From: Osedax fenrisi
Taxonomy: Eukaryota > Annelida > Polychaeta > Sabellida > Siboglinidae
Reading direction: 5' to 3'
Assembly: GCA_964019155.1 (NCBI GenBank)
Contig: OZ025244.1
Coordinates: 45,071,952 to 45,135,951 of the forward strand
DNA length: 64,000 nt
Shown: piece after piece, positions 37,007-45,064 of the stretch
How positions within the stretch are numbered: position 1 is the stretch's first letter
Layout: each line of letters starts with the position of its first letter
Translations under genes and position numbers: made by a program
The notes under the pieces: model-generated
What the model was told of the DNA's origin: nothing
Database searches by the model: none
What the model saw: the letters and a program-made list of their open reading frames with translations, nothing else

Positions 37007-38135
37007 TAACGAATTCATTATATTATTATTAAATATCAGATTGTAGGTTAGGTTATCATGGTGAACCTAGTAATATAATAATTTGATTATAATAAATATA
37101 TCTACATCAATATATATATATATATATAATATGTATTAAATATATATAATTTATAACTAAAACTATACTATTCACTTACTAAAACAGCGAAGTTCAGATC
37201 GACAATCAGATAGAAGTAATAATAACGGAACCGATGGGTTCTAGTGAAGATCTCCTAATGAAACCTATACACAGTTAGGGGTCAGAGTTTAACTTTGTAC
37301 TTATTTAATCTATACGCTTTGATAAACGCGTTGGTTACATTTACTACATAGAATAATTATATTGAATATTTAATCGTAAAGTAAGACATATTTTAAAATG
37401 TGCAACCATGCGTGAATGGTTCGTTTTAGTGCCGCATACCCCTAACAAGGACACTCTATAATGTGGTCAATACCACCTATCGTAATGATTTAAATATTTA
37501 AATATATGGCATTACGTCATACATTCCCACTCCTGTTCGTAGTTTGTATCATGTGATAGTGAGAGTGTTCATCGGTCCAATTCTTCCTAGGTGATCAGAT
37601 ATCGAGGAAGGGGTCGTACATCTTAGCGGGATCAGCTTCCGAAGACGATGAAGAGGCGGGGCAGGGGGCGGACCTAGAAGAACCCGAAGTGGCGGAACTC
37701 CAGCGAGCCCTATCGAGAATAGGGCCCCTCGAGGACGCCTGCGACCGGCACGTCGACATACTATTGTTGATCAGCGCCGTGGATTACGCTTGGGATATGA
37801 GCTGGTCAACGTTGTCCGAAAGGGGCGTGGCGGTAGTGGATACGCCCCAGCAGCAACGAACTCCGACTTCTACGCGTTTTCGAGACGCACGCAACTCTAG
37901 TACGCCTACTTTCGGATCGGCGGCGCCAGCGATGGGAGTTCCTGCTCGTAGTGCGGGCGGTTCCCCTTTCTTGAGGGGCGTGGCTAGACCGGCACCCGCC
38001 CAATTCAAGAATAAACCTTCGTCTAAAGAGGCATATACAGTTACTTCTGCGCAACGTTACGTAGGAAGTGGGCGTAATAGAGATCGGGACAACGACAATG
38101 TATCGGAGTTCAGTTTTCACGGAAATGTTGTCTAA
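20150..38135 (+). CDS. Uncharacterised multi-pass membrane protein gene (about 19 exons)
   Basis: Favoured exons: 20150-20248, 21578-21723, 23101-23290, 24114-24246, 26375 (or 26382)-26515, 27060-27218, 27551-27721, 28518-28583, 29651-29738, 30521-30623, 31960-32101, 32663-32767, 33165-33275, 33715-33762, 33823-33921, 34222-34356, 36247-36299, 37188-37237 and 37591-38135. All have AG/GT borders and phases agree at all junctions except around 24246/26375. The product is about 850 residues with hydrophobic segments in exons 2, 5, 6, 7, 9-10 and 15, giving roughly 8-10 membrane passes. A cysteine-rich loop (exons 3-4), a charged loop (exons 11-14) and a long polar C-terminus follow. I do not recognise a named family. 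The 5' end is uncertain. Confidence 0.75.
20388..20460 (+). repeat. Interspersed (TAA)n-linked repeat
   Basis: A (TAA)n run is followed by TCAGAATTTAGGTATAAC and GAAGAAGCGCTATGCTTATC. It is near-identical to the inverted block at 58285-58360 and related to the arm copies at 2485 and 12160. Confidence 0.65.
20496..20984. mobile_element. 489-bp inverted-repeat transposon with 33-bp ends
   Basis: The ends are CCATCGATATAAAGAAAGTG and onward to CAATTGA, with the exact complement at the other side: 33 bp matching perfectly. The interior is AT-rich apart from a small GC patch at about 20905-20935, and no coding frame is seen. Non-autonomous. The flanking GTAAA/GTAAA could be a direct duplication but alignment is not clean. 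Confidence 0.75.
21013..21479. mobile_element. 467-bp pogo-like MITE with TA target duplication
   Basis: It begins CAGTCAACTCTCCGTAAGTC and ends with the complement of CAGTCAACTCCCGATAAGTC, flanked by TA on both sides (21011-21012 and 21480-21481). The motif ATAAGTCGGA recurs many times inside. CAGT termini with a TA duplication are typical of the pogo/Tigger group of Tc1/mariner. No transposase. A truncated second copy is at about 22940-23085. Confidence 0.85.
21578..21723 (+). CDS. Membrane protein gene, exon encoding a transmembrane segment
   Basis: TTGCAG|ATC to TTAGC|GTTAAG, 48 codons plus 2 nt. It reads ILDVLLAALRGMIFVFGPMM then IPGWMYTAVLDTVDYVIHLK, a hydrophobic segment followed by an amphipathic stretch. 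Its last 113 nt are repeated twice more downstream (21773-21885, 21922-22034). The 2-nt phase matches the single base that opens exon 23101. Confidence 0.7.
21611..22034 (+). repeat. Exon-containing tandem array (three copies)
   Basis: Copies of 113 nt at 21611-21723, 21773-21885 and 21922-22034 each encode M-I-(F/V)-V-F-GPMMIPGWMYTAVLD through KTLLA; changes are almost all silent, plus F to V at residue 3. The linkers are G-rich (GGGGCGTGG motifs). Copies 2 and 3 lack the 5' part of the exon but have GATGATAG just inside, a possible acceptor. Copy 3 keeps the GTTAAG donor; copy 2 has lost it (CCTCGA). Confidence 0.85.
21727..22080 (+). other. G-run clusters after exon copies
   Basis: After each exon copy, runs of four to six G recur every 10-14 bases (GGGGGCGTGG, GGGGCGTGG, TTATAGGGGG). 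G-runs just downstream of a 5' splice site commonly act as splicing enhancers, and four such runs could form a quadruplex with long loops. A similar cluster follows the donor at 27721. Confidence 0.5.
22568..22760 (+). mobile_element. Partial ACGGACAC-family element
   Basis: It reads CCGAATACGGACACTCTCGG and then CTCAGAAACCATAAATACTAC, collinear with 39508-39690. Only one end is present. A local hairpin follows at 22755-22820 (ATTTCGTATTTTTTAA against its complement). Confidence 0.7.
22940..23085 (+). mobile_element. Truncated pogo-like MITE copy
   Basis: It is collinear with 21050-21190 (TCGATAAGTCGGATACATTT onward, through GGACTTTTCTATAAGTCGGA). Both terminal inverted repeats are missing. 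It ends about 15 bp before the acceptor of exon 23101, so it sits within or next to that intron's polypyrimidine/branch region. Confidence 0.75.
23101..23290 (+). CDS. Membrane protein gene, cysteine-rich loop exon
   Basis: CCCCCACAG|T to AAG|GTAATA, 1 nt plus 63 codons. It reads CISRTDDDCSGVT, then LRCRKRFHKCRKLVAEL and IRVNYRKLLPENK. Cysteines and basic residues suggest a soluble loop. Its phase matches the previous (2 nt) and next (0) exons. Confidence 0.75.
24114..24246 (+). CDS. Membrane protein gene, exon with CC pair
   Basis: CTACAG|GTT to AAAG|GTCAAA. It reads VPVGIVECLTRAAFLCKLRD, then EPFRECCDADVLGG. Phase 0 in, one base out. The single base does not fit the exon at 26375 read in phase 0. 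It does fit if that exon begins at 26382 (GTTAG|TG). A missed short exon is the alternative. Confidence 0.65.
24760..25010 (+). pseudogene. Decayed LINE 3' end in intron
   Basis: The plus strand reads HKLLNIFDLCKYKTLTVMH, then INTRSTFDFIQPYNKYNY, then after a frameshift VIYGPRLWNE. This is the order of the C-terminus of CR1/L2-like reverse transcriptase ORFs. It is very AT-rich and related in style to 56916-57194. Confidence 0.5.
25920..26269. mobile_element. 350-bp inverted-repeat element rich in GATTACAATC
   Basis: The ends are CCCAGTAAGTAAAGTAATCA and its complement finishing at CTTACTGGG. Inside, GATTACAATC-like words recur on both strands, about a dozen times. No coding. This pattern of subterminal repeats resembles transposase-binding arrays of hAT-like or related MITEs; the superfamily is not determined because no clear target duplication is visible. 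Confidence 0.7.
26375..26515 (+). CDS. Membrane protein gene, transmembrane exon
   Basis: ATACAG|ATG to ATTCAG|GTTATA, 47 codons if started at 26375. It reads LVVLVPIPFYIRLALYYLFE, then HPEMRKRQEAARNVGLQQ: a membrane segment with a cytosol-like charged helix. Two CRE palindromes lie just after the donor (26538, 26561) and one just before the acceptor (26362). Confidence 0.8.
27060..27218 (+). CDS. Membrane protein gene, transmembrane exon
   Basis: CGCCGCAG|TAC to CTGAAA|GTTTAT, 53 codons, phase 0/0. It reads YLSPTHPVFVMAYVIYFTAG, then IMLVMFSGKDKKTRFQQVV: one hydrophobic span followed by basic residues. Followed by a long (TA)n run at about 27254-27306. Confidence 0.82.
27551..27721 (+). CDS. 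Membrane protein gene, double transmembrane exon
   Basis: ATCGTAG|GCA to CATACG|GTGGGT, 57 codons, phase 0/0. It reads ALGLAISNCLCPFKLYGIWG, VAIGIVYWPLLMPVSILVCS, then IYCLPVVFLTCRIVYHT. About 40 hydrophobic residues with prolines form one or two membrane spans. The donor is followed by G-runs (27722-27770). Confidence 0.82.
28518..28583 (+). CDS. Membrane protein gene, short basic exon
   Basis: TTAAAG|AAA to ATGTTC|GTAAAG, 22 codons, phase 0/0, reading KRRTLTLKTTQRERSKDLFR. This end fits the phase of exon 29651. A second donor 30 nt on (CCGAAAG|GTCACG) would leave one base, out of phase with that exon. The shorter form is therefore preferred. Confidence 0.6.
28584..29650. other. Intron, AT-rich
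   Basis: AT-rich with long (TA)n runs at about 28673-28717 and 29037-29082. No other recognisable content. Confidence 0.6.
29651..29738 (+). CDS. Membrane protein gene, transmembrane exon
   Basis: ATAAAG|GTA to GTCATAG|GTTATA, 29 codons plus 1 nt, reading VKKYITSFLLASMALLTLLS then VLLMFAEVI. The leftover G pairs with GT of exon 30521 to give glycine. An earlier donor at 29731 (GAG|GTCATA) would break the phase. Confidence 0.75.
29766..30136. mobile_element. Foldback MITE, about 80-bp arms
   Basis: AATTATAACAAAAACATTAC through AAAGACCTAAA at the left is mirrored by TTTAGGTCTTTAATAAATTT through GTTTTTGTTATAATT at the right. The loop is about 200 bp. No coding. It lies wholly in an intron. Confidence 0.7.
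30521..30623 (+). CDS. Membrane protein gene, transmembrane exon
   Basis: CACCTACAG|GT to TATAG|GTTAAC, 2 nt plus 33 codons plus 2 nt. It reads FIAEVLCFTLMGIIVNASNV, then LKYGSLIFLVVIY. It is preceded by a strong C-rich tract. AG at the end joins T of exon 31960 to give serine. Confidence 0.82.
30810..31105 (-). mobile_element. tRNA-derived SINE, minus orientation
   Basis: The body matches the plus copy at 46801-47095: GGTTATAAGTG, GCCTTAAC, GATCGGCTCTCGTTAAAAC and a CCACCAAAATAAAA tail, all as complement here. The head (about 31000-31095) retains an A-box-like TGGATCAGATGGC but the B box is degraded. It is inserted against the direction of the host gene, and its head abuts the 12-bp minisatellite. 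Confidence 0.7.
31129..31944 (+). repeat. 12-bp minisatellite, 68 units, no indels
   Basis: ATTACA-NN-ACAT is repeated 68 times over exactly 816 bp. The only variable bases are positions 7-8: CT in 29 units, TC in 22, CC in 15 and GC in 2; TT never occurs. The array ends 15 bp before the acceptor of exon 31960. Such length uniformity suggests recent amplification and homogenisation. Confidence 0.95.
31960..32101 (+). CDS. Membrane protein gene, charged loop exon
   Basis: CATTCGAAG|T to TTCAAG|GTCATC, 1 nt plus 47 codons. It reads YDCYNNVNKKYLKLNKDLFS, then DVRGRLGHDIDEFTSLPSYL. Hydrophilic, following directly after a membrane span. It contains a TGACGTCA at 32020. Confidence 0.82.
32663..32767 (+). 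CDS. Membrane protein gene, acidic exon
   Basis: ACTGTAG|GCT to GGAGAG|GTAGGT, 35 codons, phase 0/0, reading ACEASQQADYESTDDIAFPL then ETAVEAAAQAVEDGE. Polar and acidic with an alanine-rich helix. The acceptor follows a (CTA)n tract. Confidence 0.78.
33165..33275 (+). CDS. Membrane protein gene, loop exon
   Basis: AAACAG|GTG to TGTCAA|GTTAGT, 37 codons, phase 0/0, reading VPPQVASYFWNINDLILFVD then SEDNPRIPKKLFDEVCQ. Confidence 0.8.
33715..33762 (+). CDS. Membrane protein gene, 48-nt exon
   Basis: ATTGTAG|ATA to TTACAG|GTGTGT, 16 codons, phase 0/0, reading IRVAGSPGPVYRSLLQ. The following intron is only 60 bp and contains TACTAAC close to its 5' end. Confidence 0.78.
33823..33921 (+). CDS. 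Membrane protein gene, transmembrane exon
   Basis: ACTCTCAG|GCT to AATCAG|GTGAGT, 33 codons, phase 0/0. It reads ATGKFLMIVCFLIFVFIVVL, then SFGDTYKISSTNQ: a clear membrane span, probably the last one. Confidence 0.85.
34222..34356 (+). CDS. Membrane protein gene, post-membrane exon
   Basis: TTCGCAG|ATG to TGGCAG|GTTCTA, 45 codons, phase 0/0, reading MLATMAGGFMPFIFSNILKP, then LVSFKGKLEEIIINFWQ. Amphipathic, probably cytosolic side. Confidence 0.82.
34703..35148 (+). repeat. Cluster of GTACCCTAA motifs
   Basis: About 14 occurrences of GTACCCTAA or one-off variants are spaced 20-45 bp apart, mostly on the plus strand, with two or three in reverse (TTAGGGTAC). The spacers are AT-rich and partly similar (AGTGAATTTAA recurs). 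CCCTAA is the animal telomere hexamer, but there is no tandem hexamer array. Located in the intron after exon 34356. Confidence 0.8.
35990..36235 (+). repeat. CT/AC-rich degenerate repeat before an acceptor
   Basis: CCATGG(T/C)TCTAACAC-like words recur four or five times (35993, 36033, 36077, 36167, 36224) in a sequence of C, T and A with few G. It directly precedes the acceptor at 36246 and acts at least as a very long pyrimidine-rich tract. Confidence 0.6.
36247..36299 (+). CDS. Membrane protein gene, C-terminal exon (short form)
   Basis: TTTCAG|ATC, reading ISEPEREQTTTDENANEG. Splicing at GAGGG|GTTCGT leaves GG, which with C of exon 37188 gives glycine. If not spliced, the frame reads on to a TAA at 36324-36326 and would be an alternative C-terminus (FVTSSSIA). 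Confidence 0.55.
37188..37237 (+). CDS. Membrane protein gene, small C-terminal exon
   Basis: AAACAG|C, then EVQIDNQIEVIITEPM, then G|GTTCTA. Both phases fit their neighbours. A second donor six bases on (TCTA|GTGAAG) also keeps phase. Reading through reaches TAG at 37276-37278 (alternative end MKPIHS). Confidence 0.55.
37591..38135 (+). CDS. Membrane protein gene, terminal exon, polar tail
   Basis: TTCCTAG|GT, 2 nt plus 180 codons plus TAA. It starts DQISRKGSYILAGSASEDDE, has a helical stretch (VAELQRALSRIGPLEDACDR) and ends FSFHGNVV. The middle is rich in S, R, P, T and A and probably disordered. GC content is far above its surroundings, strongly indicating coding. The phase matches exon 37188. 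Confidence 0.72.
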
Positions 38136-38215
38136 TATTAATTATTATTATTTGAATGGCACCATTCATTCGTATGATTATGTAAATAAATAATATGAAT
38201 TGTATTTATAATAGA

Positions 38216-38261
<46 letters not shown>

Positions 38262-38316
38262 AAACATTGTTAATAATTATCTCGTCGACATTATATCATA
38301 AAGGTAGAATTTACGA

Positions 38317-38357
<41 letters not shown>

Positions 38358-38570
38358 GAACCATTAATTTATAAATATGTATTATCATATATTAGAAATG
38401 TACTCTATTTATAACTGATTAATATATATCAGTTATTATTCATTGGTGTATATATATATAGATGAATCTTATTTATAAATGTAGATATATACCTAATATA
38501 TAATACATCATATAATACTACGTATATATATTTACTTAAATACAACGCATACATTCGTACTTATGTAAGT
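38136..38570. other. AT-rich 3' flank of the membrane protein gene
   Basis: (TA)n runs at about 38220-38253 and 38321-38352, with several AATAAA-like words shortly after the stop (AAATAAATAATA at about 38184), a plausible poly(A) region. Confidence 0.5.
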
Positions 38571-40745
38571 TCATCCAGTATGGGCATTACTTGATAATGT
38601 TGGCTCGATATGTTGTAGAATATGAACAGTAATAAGAAGTTAAATAGTTGAATTCTAAATGTATCGGAGTTGGTTCTGATAGTGGTGTTGGTTTACACAG
38701 GGAAGAAGTGTAGTCAGGAGAGACGTGGTGAAATGATGTGCATGCAAATAGTAGATATGTATAAAGGATTATATTGCGTATGGGTAGAAAAGATGAGTTT
38801 TGTTAGGAATTGAGGTATACGAATGTGCACGTTTTTGTGTGTATTGAATACGCACTTATCAATAGAGTTTGTTAAGAACTTTGAACAGGGACATATATGA
38901 TAATGTTTTTTACAAATTAATTATGTAAGGGTATTCAATTATAGGTTGAATTTAAGTAGAGGATAATATATTAGATAAGTATATTGTAATAGCATGTCTT
39001 ATATGGTATAGTGAGTATCGTTTACATGTGTTGGAAACTTTGTGTTTGGAAAAGTTGCTATATAAATTAAAAGAACTATAGTATCAAATAAAATCCAAGA
39101 TTTGTTATATCGAGAACTCATGGATCGGTATATGTTGTAGGTAATATTTAGTGAATGAGGTATTAGTAAGCTTGTACTACAACATGTAATATAACTTGGG
39201 TTTTAATGACTCTGAAGATGAAGTAGTTGGTTGTGCTAGAGTAGAGGAGAGGATGTCGGGTAAGAAGTGTGAATGTTCTGTATATGTTATATATAGATGG
39301 ATAGTATCCGCTTATTTATGGGAAATTATGGGAGAATTAAGATGAGATTTAGGAGAGGAATCGTTTAGATATTAAGTATTGGTCCAAGGACATAGCCTTG
39401 GAGAACACTGTGTGTTATCAAAAGGTGAGAGAATAGTTTTAGTAATCTACAAATTAGGAAGTTCGGTTTTTTTTAATGAGAATATTCGTGTGCAGTAGGG
39501 GAAAGTAACCGAATACGGACACTCTCAGTATCTCAGAAACCATCAATCCTACAAAAAAATGTTGAATGAATAAAATATTCATAAATATATAAATAGTCTA
39601 AAAAAGTATTTTTTATTTTTTAATTATACAAAATATTGCTGATATATCCAATAAACTGATTTTTTGATTACGTTTTCAAATTTATGAAAAATAATTTCTA
39701 CTTAAAACATTCTCAAGAATATAAAAATGTATCGATATAAAACATAAAAATATACTATTAAAAATAAAGCATTCTAAAATGATGTATATTTGTTATCAAA
39801 TATTCATTAAGTTATAAGCATATATCTAGAGTTCATATAAGTTCTTAATACGGACACTCTATAGATGTCTTAATACGGACACCCTATAACCAATCAGCCA
39901 CAACATATGAACTATTCTGAATTGGAAATTCACCAATAAAGCTAAATCTAAAATTTGTATTATTTAGATACCTAAATTGTATTATTAATTAAAAAAAAAT
40001 AATACAAATAAATTATTTACTAATTAAATTAGAATATATTGTTCATAAAATTAATTAAAAATAATGTAATTGTAATTTGTCTGATTGATTCATCAATACT
40101 ATATAGTTTATCTAGTGTGTATAGGGTGTCCGTATTATAACACAGAGTGTGCGTATTCGGACATGGGTACTGAATACGGACACCCCCATTATCTACGGAA
40201 TTAAAAGATTAAATAAAATGTTAAAATCACAATAATATCTATAATCATATAATATTAATATATTGTAATTTTTGAATACAAATAATGAGTCATAAAATGT
40301 TAAGACCATTTATTGTTAAAGTGTCCGTATTAGGTTACTTTCCCCTTCCTATGATACCTATTGATATGAGAAGGTATTTTAGTATGGAGTGGTCAATGTT
40401 GTATAATGTGTATACGAGGTAAATGAGTAATGAACCTAAATGACTAAGATAACTGTGCTTTTTATATTGTGAATACTTTAGATAATGGTTAGATATTGTC
40501 GCTGGTATGCTATATTTTGATTTGGAAGGTAGATACGCATTTTGAAATATTCGAGGGCTTTTGTATTCAAATAAATAGGAGGTTTTTTTATTTAATATAG
40601 TTTTGTAGAATATTGTAATGTTGGATACTGGAAGATAATTATTGTGGCTCAGAAGGTAAATGTTTTGATTCTTAAGGAGTGCTGTAATGAGTATATATTT
40701 ATATAATAGTAGAAAGTACCAGATTCTAGATATTGTCCTAACCCC
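38570..40745 (-). pseudogene. Decayed LINE reverse transcriptase split by a transposon
   Basis: On the minus strand, YNIDHSILKYLL (about 40405-40368, motif A) is followed, after an 848-bp insertion, by SVLQGYVLGPIL (about 39412-39376, motif B) and a degenerate AD-T motif C near 39310. Strong strand asymmetry (G-rich, C-poor on plus) runs through both halves and stops at the insertion borders. Many stops; CR1/L2-like. Confidence 0.6.
39498..40345. mobile_element. Complete 848-bp inverted-repeat transposon (ACGGACAC family)
   Basis: The termini are GGGGAAAGTAACCGAATACG and its approximate complement (CGTATTAGGTTACTTTCCCC). ACGGACAC/GTGTCCGT words cluster at both ends and around 39855-39885 and 40125-40185. 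No transposase. Best reference copy in the window for this family. It interrupts the LINE relic between motifs A and B. Confidence 0.88.
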
Positions 40746-41120
40746 ACCTAGCTAAATTTATATTTATATTATAAAATTTAAATATATACTACCCATTTAT
40801 TGGATAATATATCTAAGTGTGTGTATTAACTATTGTAATAATATAAATTATATAGAAGTATGTATTTCATAAATTAAAAAAAATTAAATATGGATATTAT
40901 ATATATTTTATTTTGATGTTGATAATTAATTAAAATAATTAGTAATCTGTATTTTTGTTAGAGTTATTAACTTTTATATATGATCATTTTCAATACGTAA
41001 TTTATTATTGGATGTCTGCTGACATAATAATTCATACTTATTGATAGTATTAATAGATAGGTAATTTTTTACATAAATTAATATATCAAGAATGTAGGGT
41101 ATCGATTTGATACTAGTGAA

Positions 41121-41160
<40 letters not shown>

Positions 41161-41882
41161 CATCGCATTCCCAATCATTAAAAAAATATATGATATTTAT
41201 AATTATTTATAAAAATAAGTATCGTAATGCATAATAAAACCACCTACAATGATCTACATTTATCTACATTAATATAAGCAGTAGGTACATCCTACATACA
41301 TACACTGTTATACTCTCACACTTTGGCATTATGTTAATAAATGAAGAATAATATCTGTATATCATTATTAACGAATACAAACATGCACTGTATGCAGTAA
41401 ATATATATAATAGTCGAGTATATTCACTGTGTTGATATTATACGGTTAATTATTATTAATTGCAATTAAAGACGGGTAGTAATTTTAATATATTACTTAT
41501 CAAGAATATAAATCCTATTATGTACGACGTACATCGTATACTGTATACCTAACACTATTAGTATAAAGTACTGTGATTCTACAATATATTGTAGGGTAGT
41601 TACGACTTATACAGATTAGTTTTCATAACTTCGCAAAGTATTTGATTATGTATACCGTATACATACAGTATACGGTAGTCATAACATACGTAGTTTGTTA
41701 ATATTCCAAACTAGCAATTATAATATTCTAAAACTAATACAATATTTAAATAATGTCGATAAAACCTGTAATTAAAACATTCTAAATATTGTACGCGATA
41801 TGCTTTAGCATGTATTCGCATATGGCATTTACAATACATATATTTAAAATTATCTTTAGAACACGTGGTTGTCAATACAGTA

Positions 41883-41937
<55 letters not shown>

Positions 41938-41944
41938 TAGTTAT
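40746..41944. other. AT-rich gene-free stretch
   Basis: AT-rich, with (TA)n at about 41124-41158 and 41886-41932 and a short inverted repeat around 41650-41690 (GTATACCGTATAC). Nothing coding seen. Confidence 0.55.
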
Positions 41945-42608
41945 ACCAAAGATTTTCCAAAAGAAAGATATTGCACTTGTGTAAATTTTTGTAACCTAAT
42001 AATTCGATATGGCCATCTAGCGGTATTAGTATGATTATAAGAATTTTCTATATTTATTGTAAATTGTAATTGTAAATAATAAAATATATACATTTTACAT
42101 TGTATCATATTATAATATGTATTGACATGATTTTAAAATGATAATATAATTATATAACAATAGAATACACTGATTAGTTATATTTAATATAACAAAATAA
42201 AATAAATAATAAATATATTGTTATAAATCATAATATTAAAAAAACATGTATTGTATTGTTATGAATTTAAACTTATAATCTCTATACCAATGTATATAAT
42301 TATAAAACAAGAACTTAAACTAATTAATAATTATGTAATTTAATGTACAAAATATATATATAATATAATTATTTTTTATAACTTATAATATTTAAAAAAA
42401 ACTACATGTATTGTATTATAATTTGTATTATATTGTAATGATTTTAAATGTATGTATATAATTAGAAAACAAGAAATTTAAATAAAAATATCACATGATA
42501 TAATATTTCATATAATATATCGCCATCTAGTGTTAATAGTTTGATTATATTAAATTGTGAGGTACTAGAGATAGATAGGGAGTGCAATATCTTTACTTCA
42601 CAATATCT
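41945..42608. mobile_element. Candidate inverted-repeat element
   Basis: TACCAAAGATTTTCCAAAAG through GATATTGCACT at the left is mirrored imperfectly by AGTGCAATATCTTTACTTC through ATCTTTGGTTATA at the right. Inside each end is a CCATCTAG(C/T)G motif in direct orientation. The interior is AT-rich. Probably a degraded MITE. Confidence 0.45.
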
Positions 42609-42686
42609 TTGGTTATACTATTGTATAACTATATACTTTTCAAGTATTTGTGTTAAGTATAGTCATTGAAAAAGTAAGCGTTCGAT

Positions 42687-44230
42687 ATTGAATTGAATTG
42701 AATTGAATTGTTAATTTAAACACCAATATAGCGGGTGCCCTCTCTGGTGTATAACAATAATGAAAAATAATAAAAACAAACGAATAAAAATACAAAATAA
42801 CAAAAATTAAAATTAAATTAACTTAGATATAAAGATTAAATAAAGTGTATACAAAAATAAATTAAGAAGTGTTTAAATAATGTTTAAATTAACTTAGATA
42901 TAAAGATTAAATAAAGCGTATACAAAAATAAATTAAGAAGTGTTTAAATAATGTTTTAGTTTCTTTCTAAAACAATATAAGGATTGGACGTTCCGTAAGT
43001 CATACGGTAGGACGTTCCATATGCGAGGAACAGCGGAGGAGAATGCGGGATTACTAAATCCGTTAAATAAAGTAGTGTTCTCCAACATAATTGCATCAGA
43101 TGTTCGAATCTGCTTCAGTATGCAACGACGTTTCAGTTTATTATGTAGATAGTCAGGCTTACCTAGGAATATAGATGTATGAGCTAAACAGAGTAAACGA
43201 TGTTTGCATCGCTTTCTAAATTATAGCCATTTAATATGATGTTGGTGTTCATCTATTTTCAAATATTCACTACGATTGATATTATAAATAAGGCGTATAG
43301 AAGCGCGAATAATTCTATCAATTTGTTGACCTCTATATTCTTTATGTCACTAAATAATTATCTACAATAATCAATTCTGGATAATACTAGAGCATTAATA
43401 AGTAGCTTAGTAATACGCTTAGAGCAATACTTTCTAATATGACCAATCCTACTTAGATGAAGGTTAGCAGATTTTGATATAAAACTAATGTGAGCATCAA
43501 AAGATAATGTATTATCGAAGACAAATCTAATATTACGAACTGAAGCAGAAGGATGTTTAACCCTGCCAGCAATGATTGCCGGTGGAAAATTAGTATATAC
43601 CCTAGATACATTTAGTAGTTCGGTTTTCGAGGTATTTACTAGTAGATTGTTTCTGAGAAGCAAATTAATGATTTCAGATGCAAATTCCAGAAGTTCCAAG
43701 TTAGAGTTAAGCGAGTTAACAGGAATTTTAATAATTAGCTGTATATCATCAGCATATATGGTAGGTAATATTAGGTAATTTACTAATAATATTAGATAGA
43801 GGACGCAAGTGAATGGAAAATAATAAAGTTCCGAGTACTGATCCCTGAGGAACTCCATATAGTATATCAATAGGAGGCGAAATGTAATCATTCACCTTTA
43901 CTGAGGAAGTTCGATCGTTAAGAAATGAAGTTAACCAGCTGAGAGAATAACCTTCAATTCCAAGTTCCTTAGTGCGTTCAATAAGAATATTGTGGTTTAA
44001 AGTATCAAACGCACTCGAAAGGTCGAGTAGCAATAGTTTCGCACAATGAGAGGAGTCGAGCGATTTATAGAGCGTATCAGTAATAATATTTAAAGCAGTT
44101 TCAGTTGAATAATGTGTTCTATAAGCACTCTGGTAGGGTTCCATTAAATAGTTATTCTCAAGATAAAATAACAATTGTCTACTGACTACACGTTCCATGA
44201 TTTTACTGATTATCGGAGATATAATATTAA
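42687..44230 (-). pseudogene. 5'-truncated CR1/L2-like LINE with pentanucleotide tail
   Basis: The minus strand reads PYQSAYRTHYSTETAL, motif A LLLDLSSAFDTLNHNIL, motif B YGVPQGSVLGTLLF, then after a frameshift near 43750-43890 motif C YADDIQLII. Further on are LVLSRIDYC and, beyond stops, SSAVPRMWNVLPYDLR and FRKKLKHYLNTS (to about 42930). The 3' terminus is a (CAATT)n tail at 42687-42710. Finger and endonuclease regions are missing. Confidence 0.85.
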
Positions 44231-44543
44231 TTTAAATATAATAAATGTATTTAATAAAGATTGTCATTTATTATATATAATAATCATAATAATTAATAAT
44301 AGTTAAATAATAAATGTATATATATATAGAAACGCATGTAATAAATACTATTTACATTACTTATGATCTAGATACATGTTAGAATATATTCGATATTTCA
44401 TTAGTATAGTTAATTAATTTATATATAATTATATAAATCATTAAATAATATTATTAATAATTATGTTAATTATCGTTTAAAAAATAATCACAGATAATAT
44501 ATAATGAATGAAAATTATTATGAATGTGTATCATATATATGTA

Positions 44544-44586
<43 letters not shown>

Positions 44587-45064
44587 AATATATAAATAAG
44601 AAATAATCACGTATAAATGTTTAAATAAATGTATATCACATTTTAATTCGGATAAGTAATAATGTTCTAATGAATAAAGTGTAATCCTTTCATCAAATCA
44701 TAACACAATGACATAACATATATGTCAATTATTGATGATTGTGATTTATAAAATAACAATACGATATATAACAATATATAACAATTGATTAATGATGTAT
44801 AGGTATTGTGAATTCATATATTACATTGCAATGATTAAGGCATCTCCTGAGATTGAATCGCAATTAGATCAACAGGTTGTTTATAAACTTTATATTACTA
44901 TAGAAATATATTGTGTGATACATATATTATGATATAACATCATAGATAACATTGTAATGCAAGGTATAGTATTATAGTAGTCAGATATTATCGCAGATAT
45001 ATAAATATGTATCTTCAATAGGTACCTAATATTGGATCCTAATTATATATGGCTATTATTATCA
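44231..45064. other. AT-rich intergenic stretch between convergent genes
   Basis: Contains a (TA)n run at about 44550-44584 and nothing recognisable otherwise. It separates the retrotransposon relic from the last exon of the minus-strand gene. Confidence 0.5.

Noticed and set aside
37784..38120. Minus-strand frames opposite the terminal exon
   Set aside because: They are shadows of a GC-rich plus-strand exon that has correct acceptor, phase and stop.
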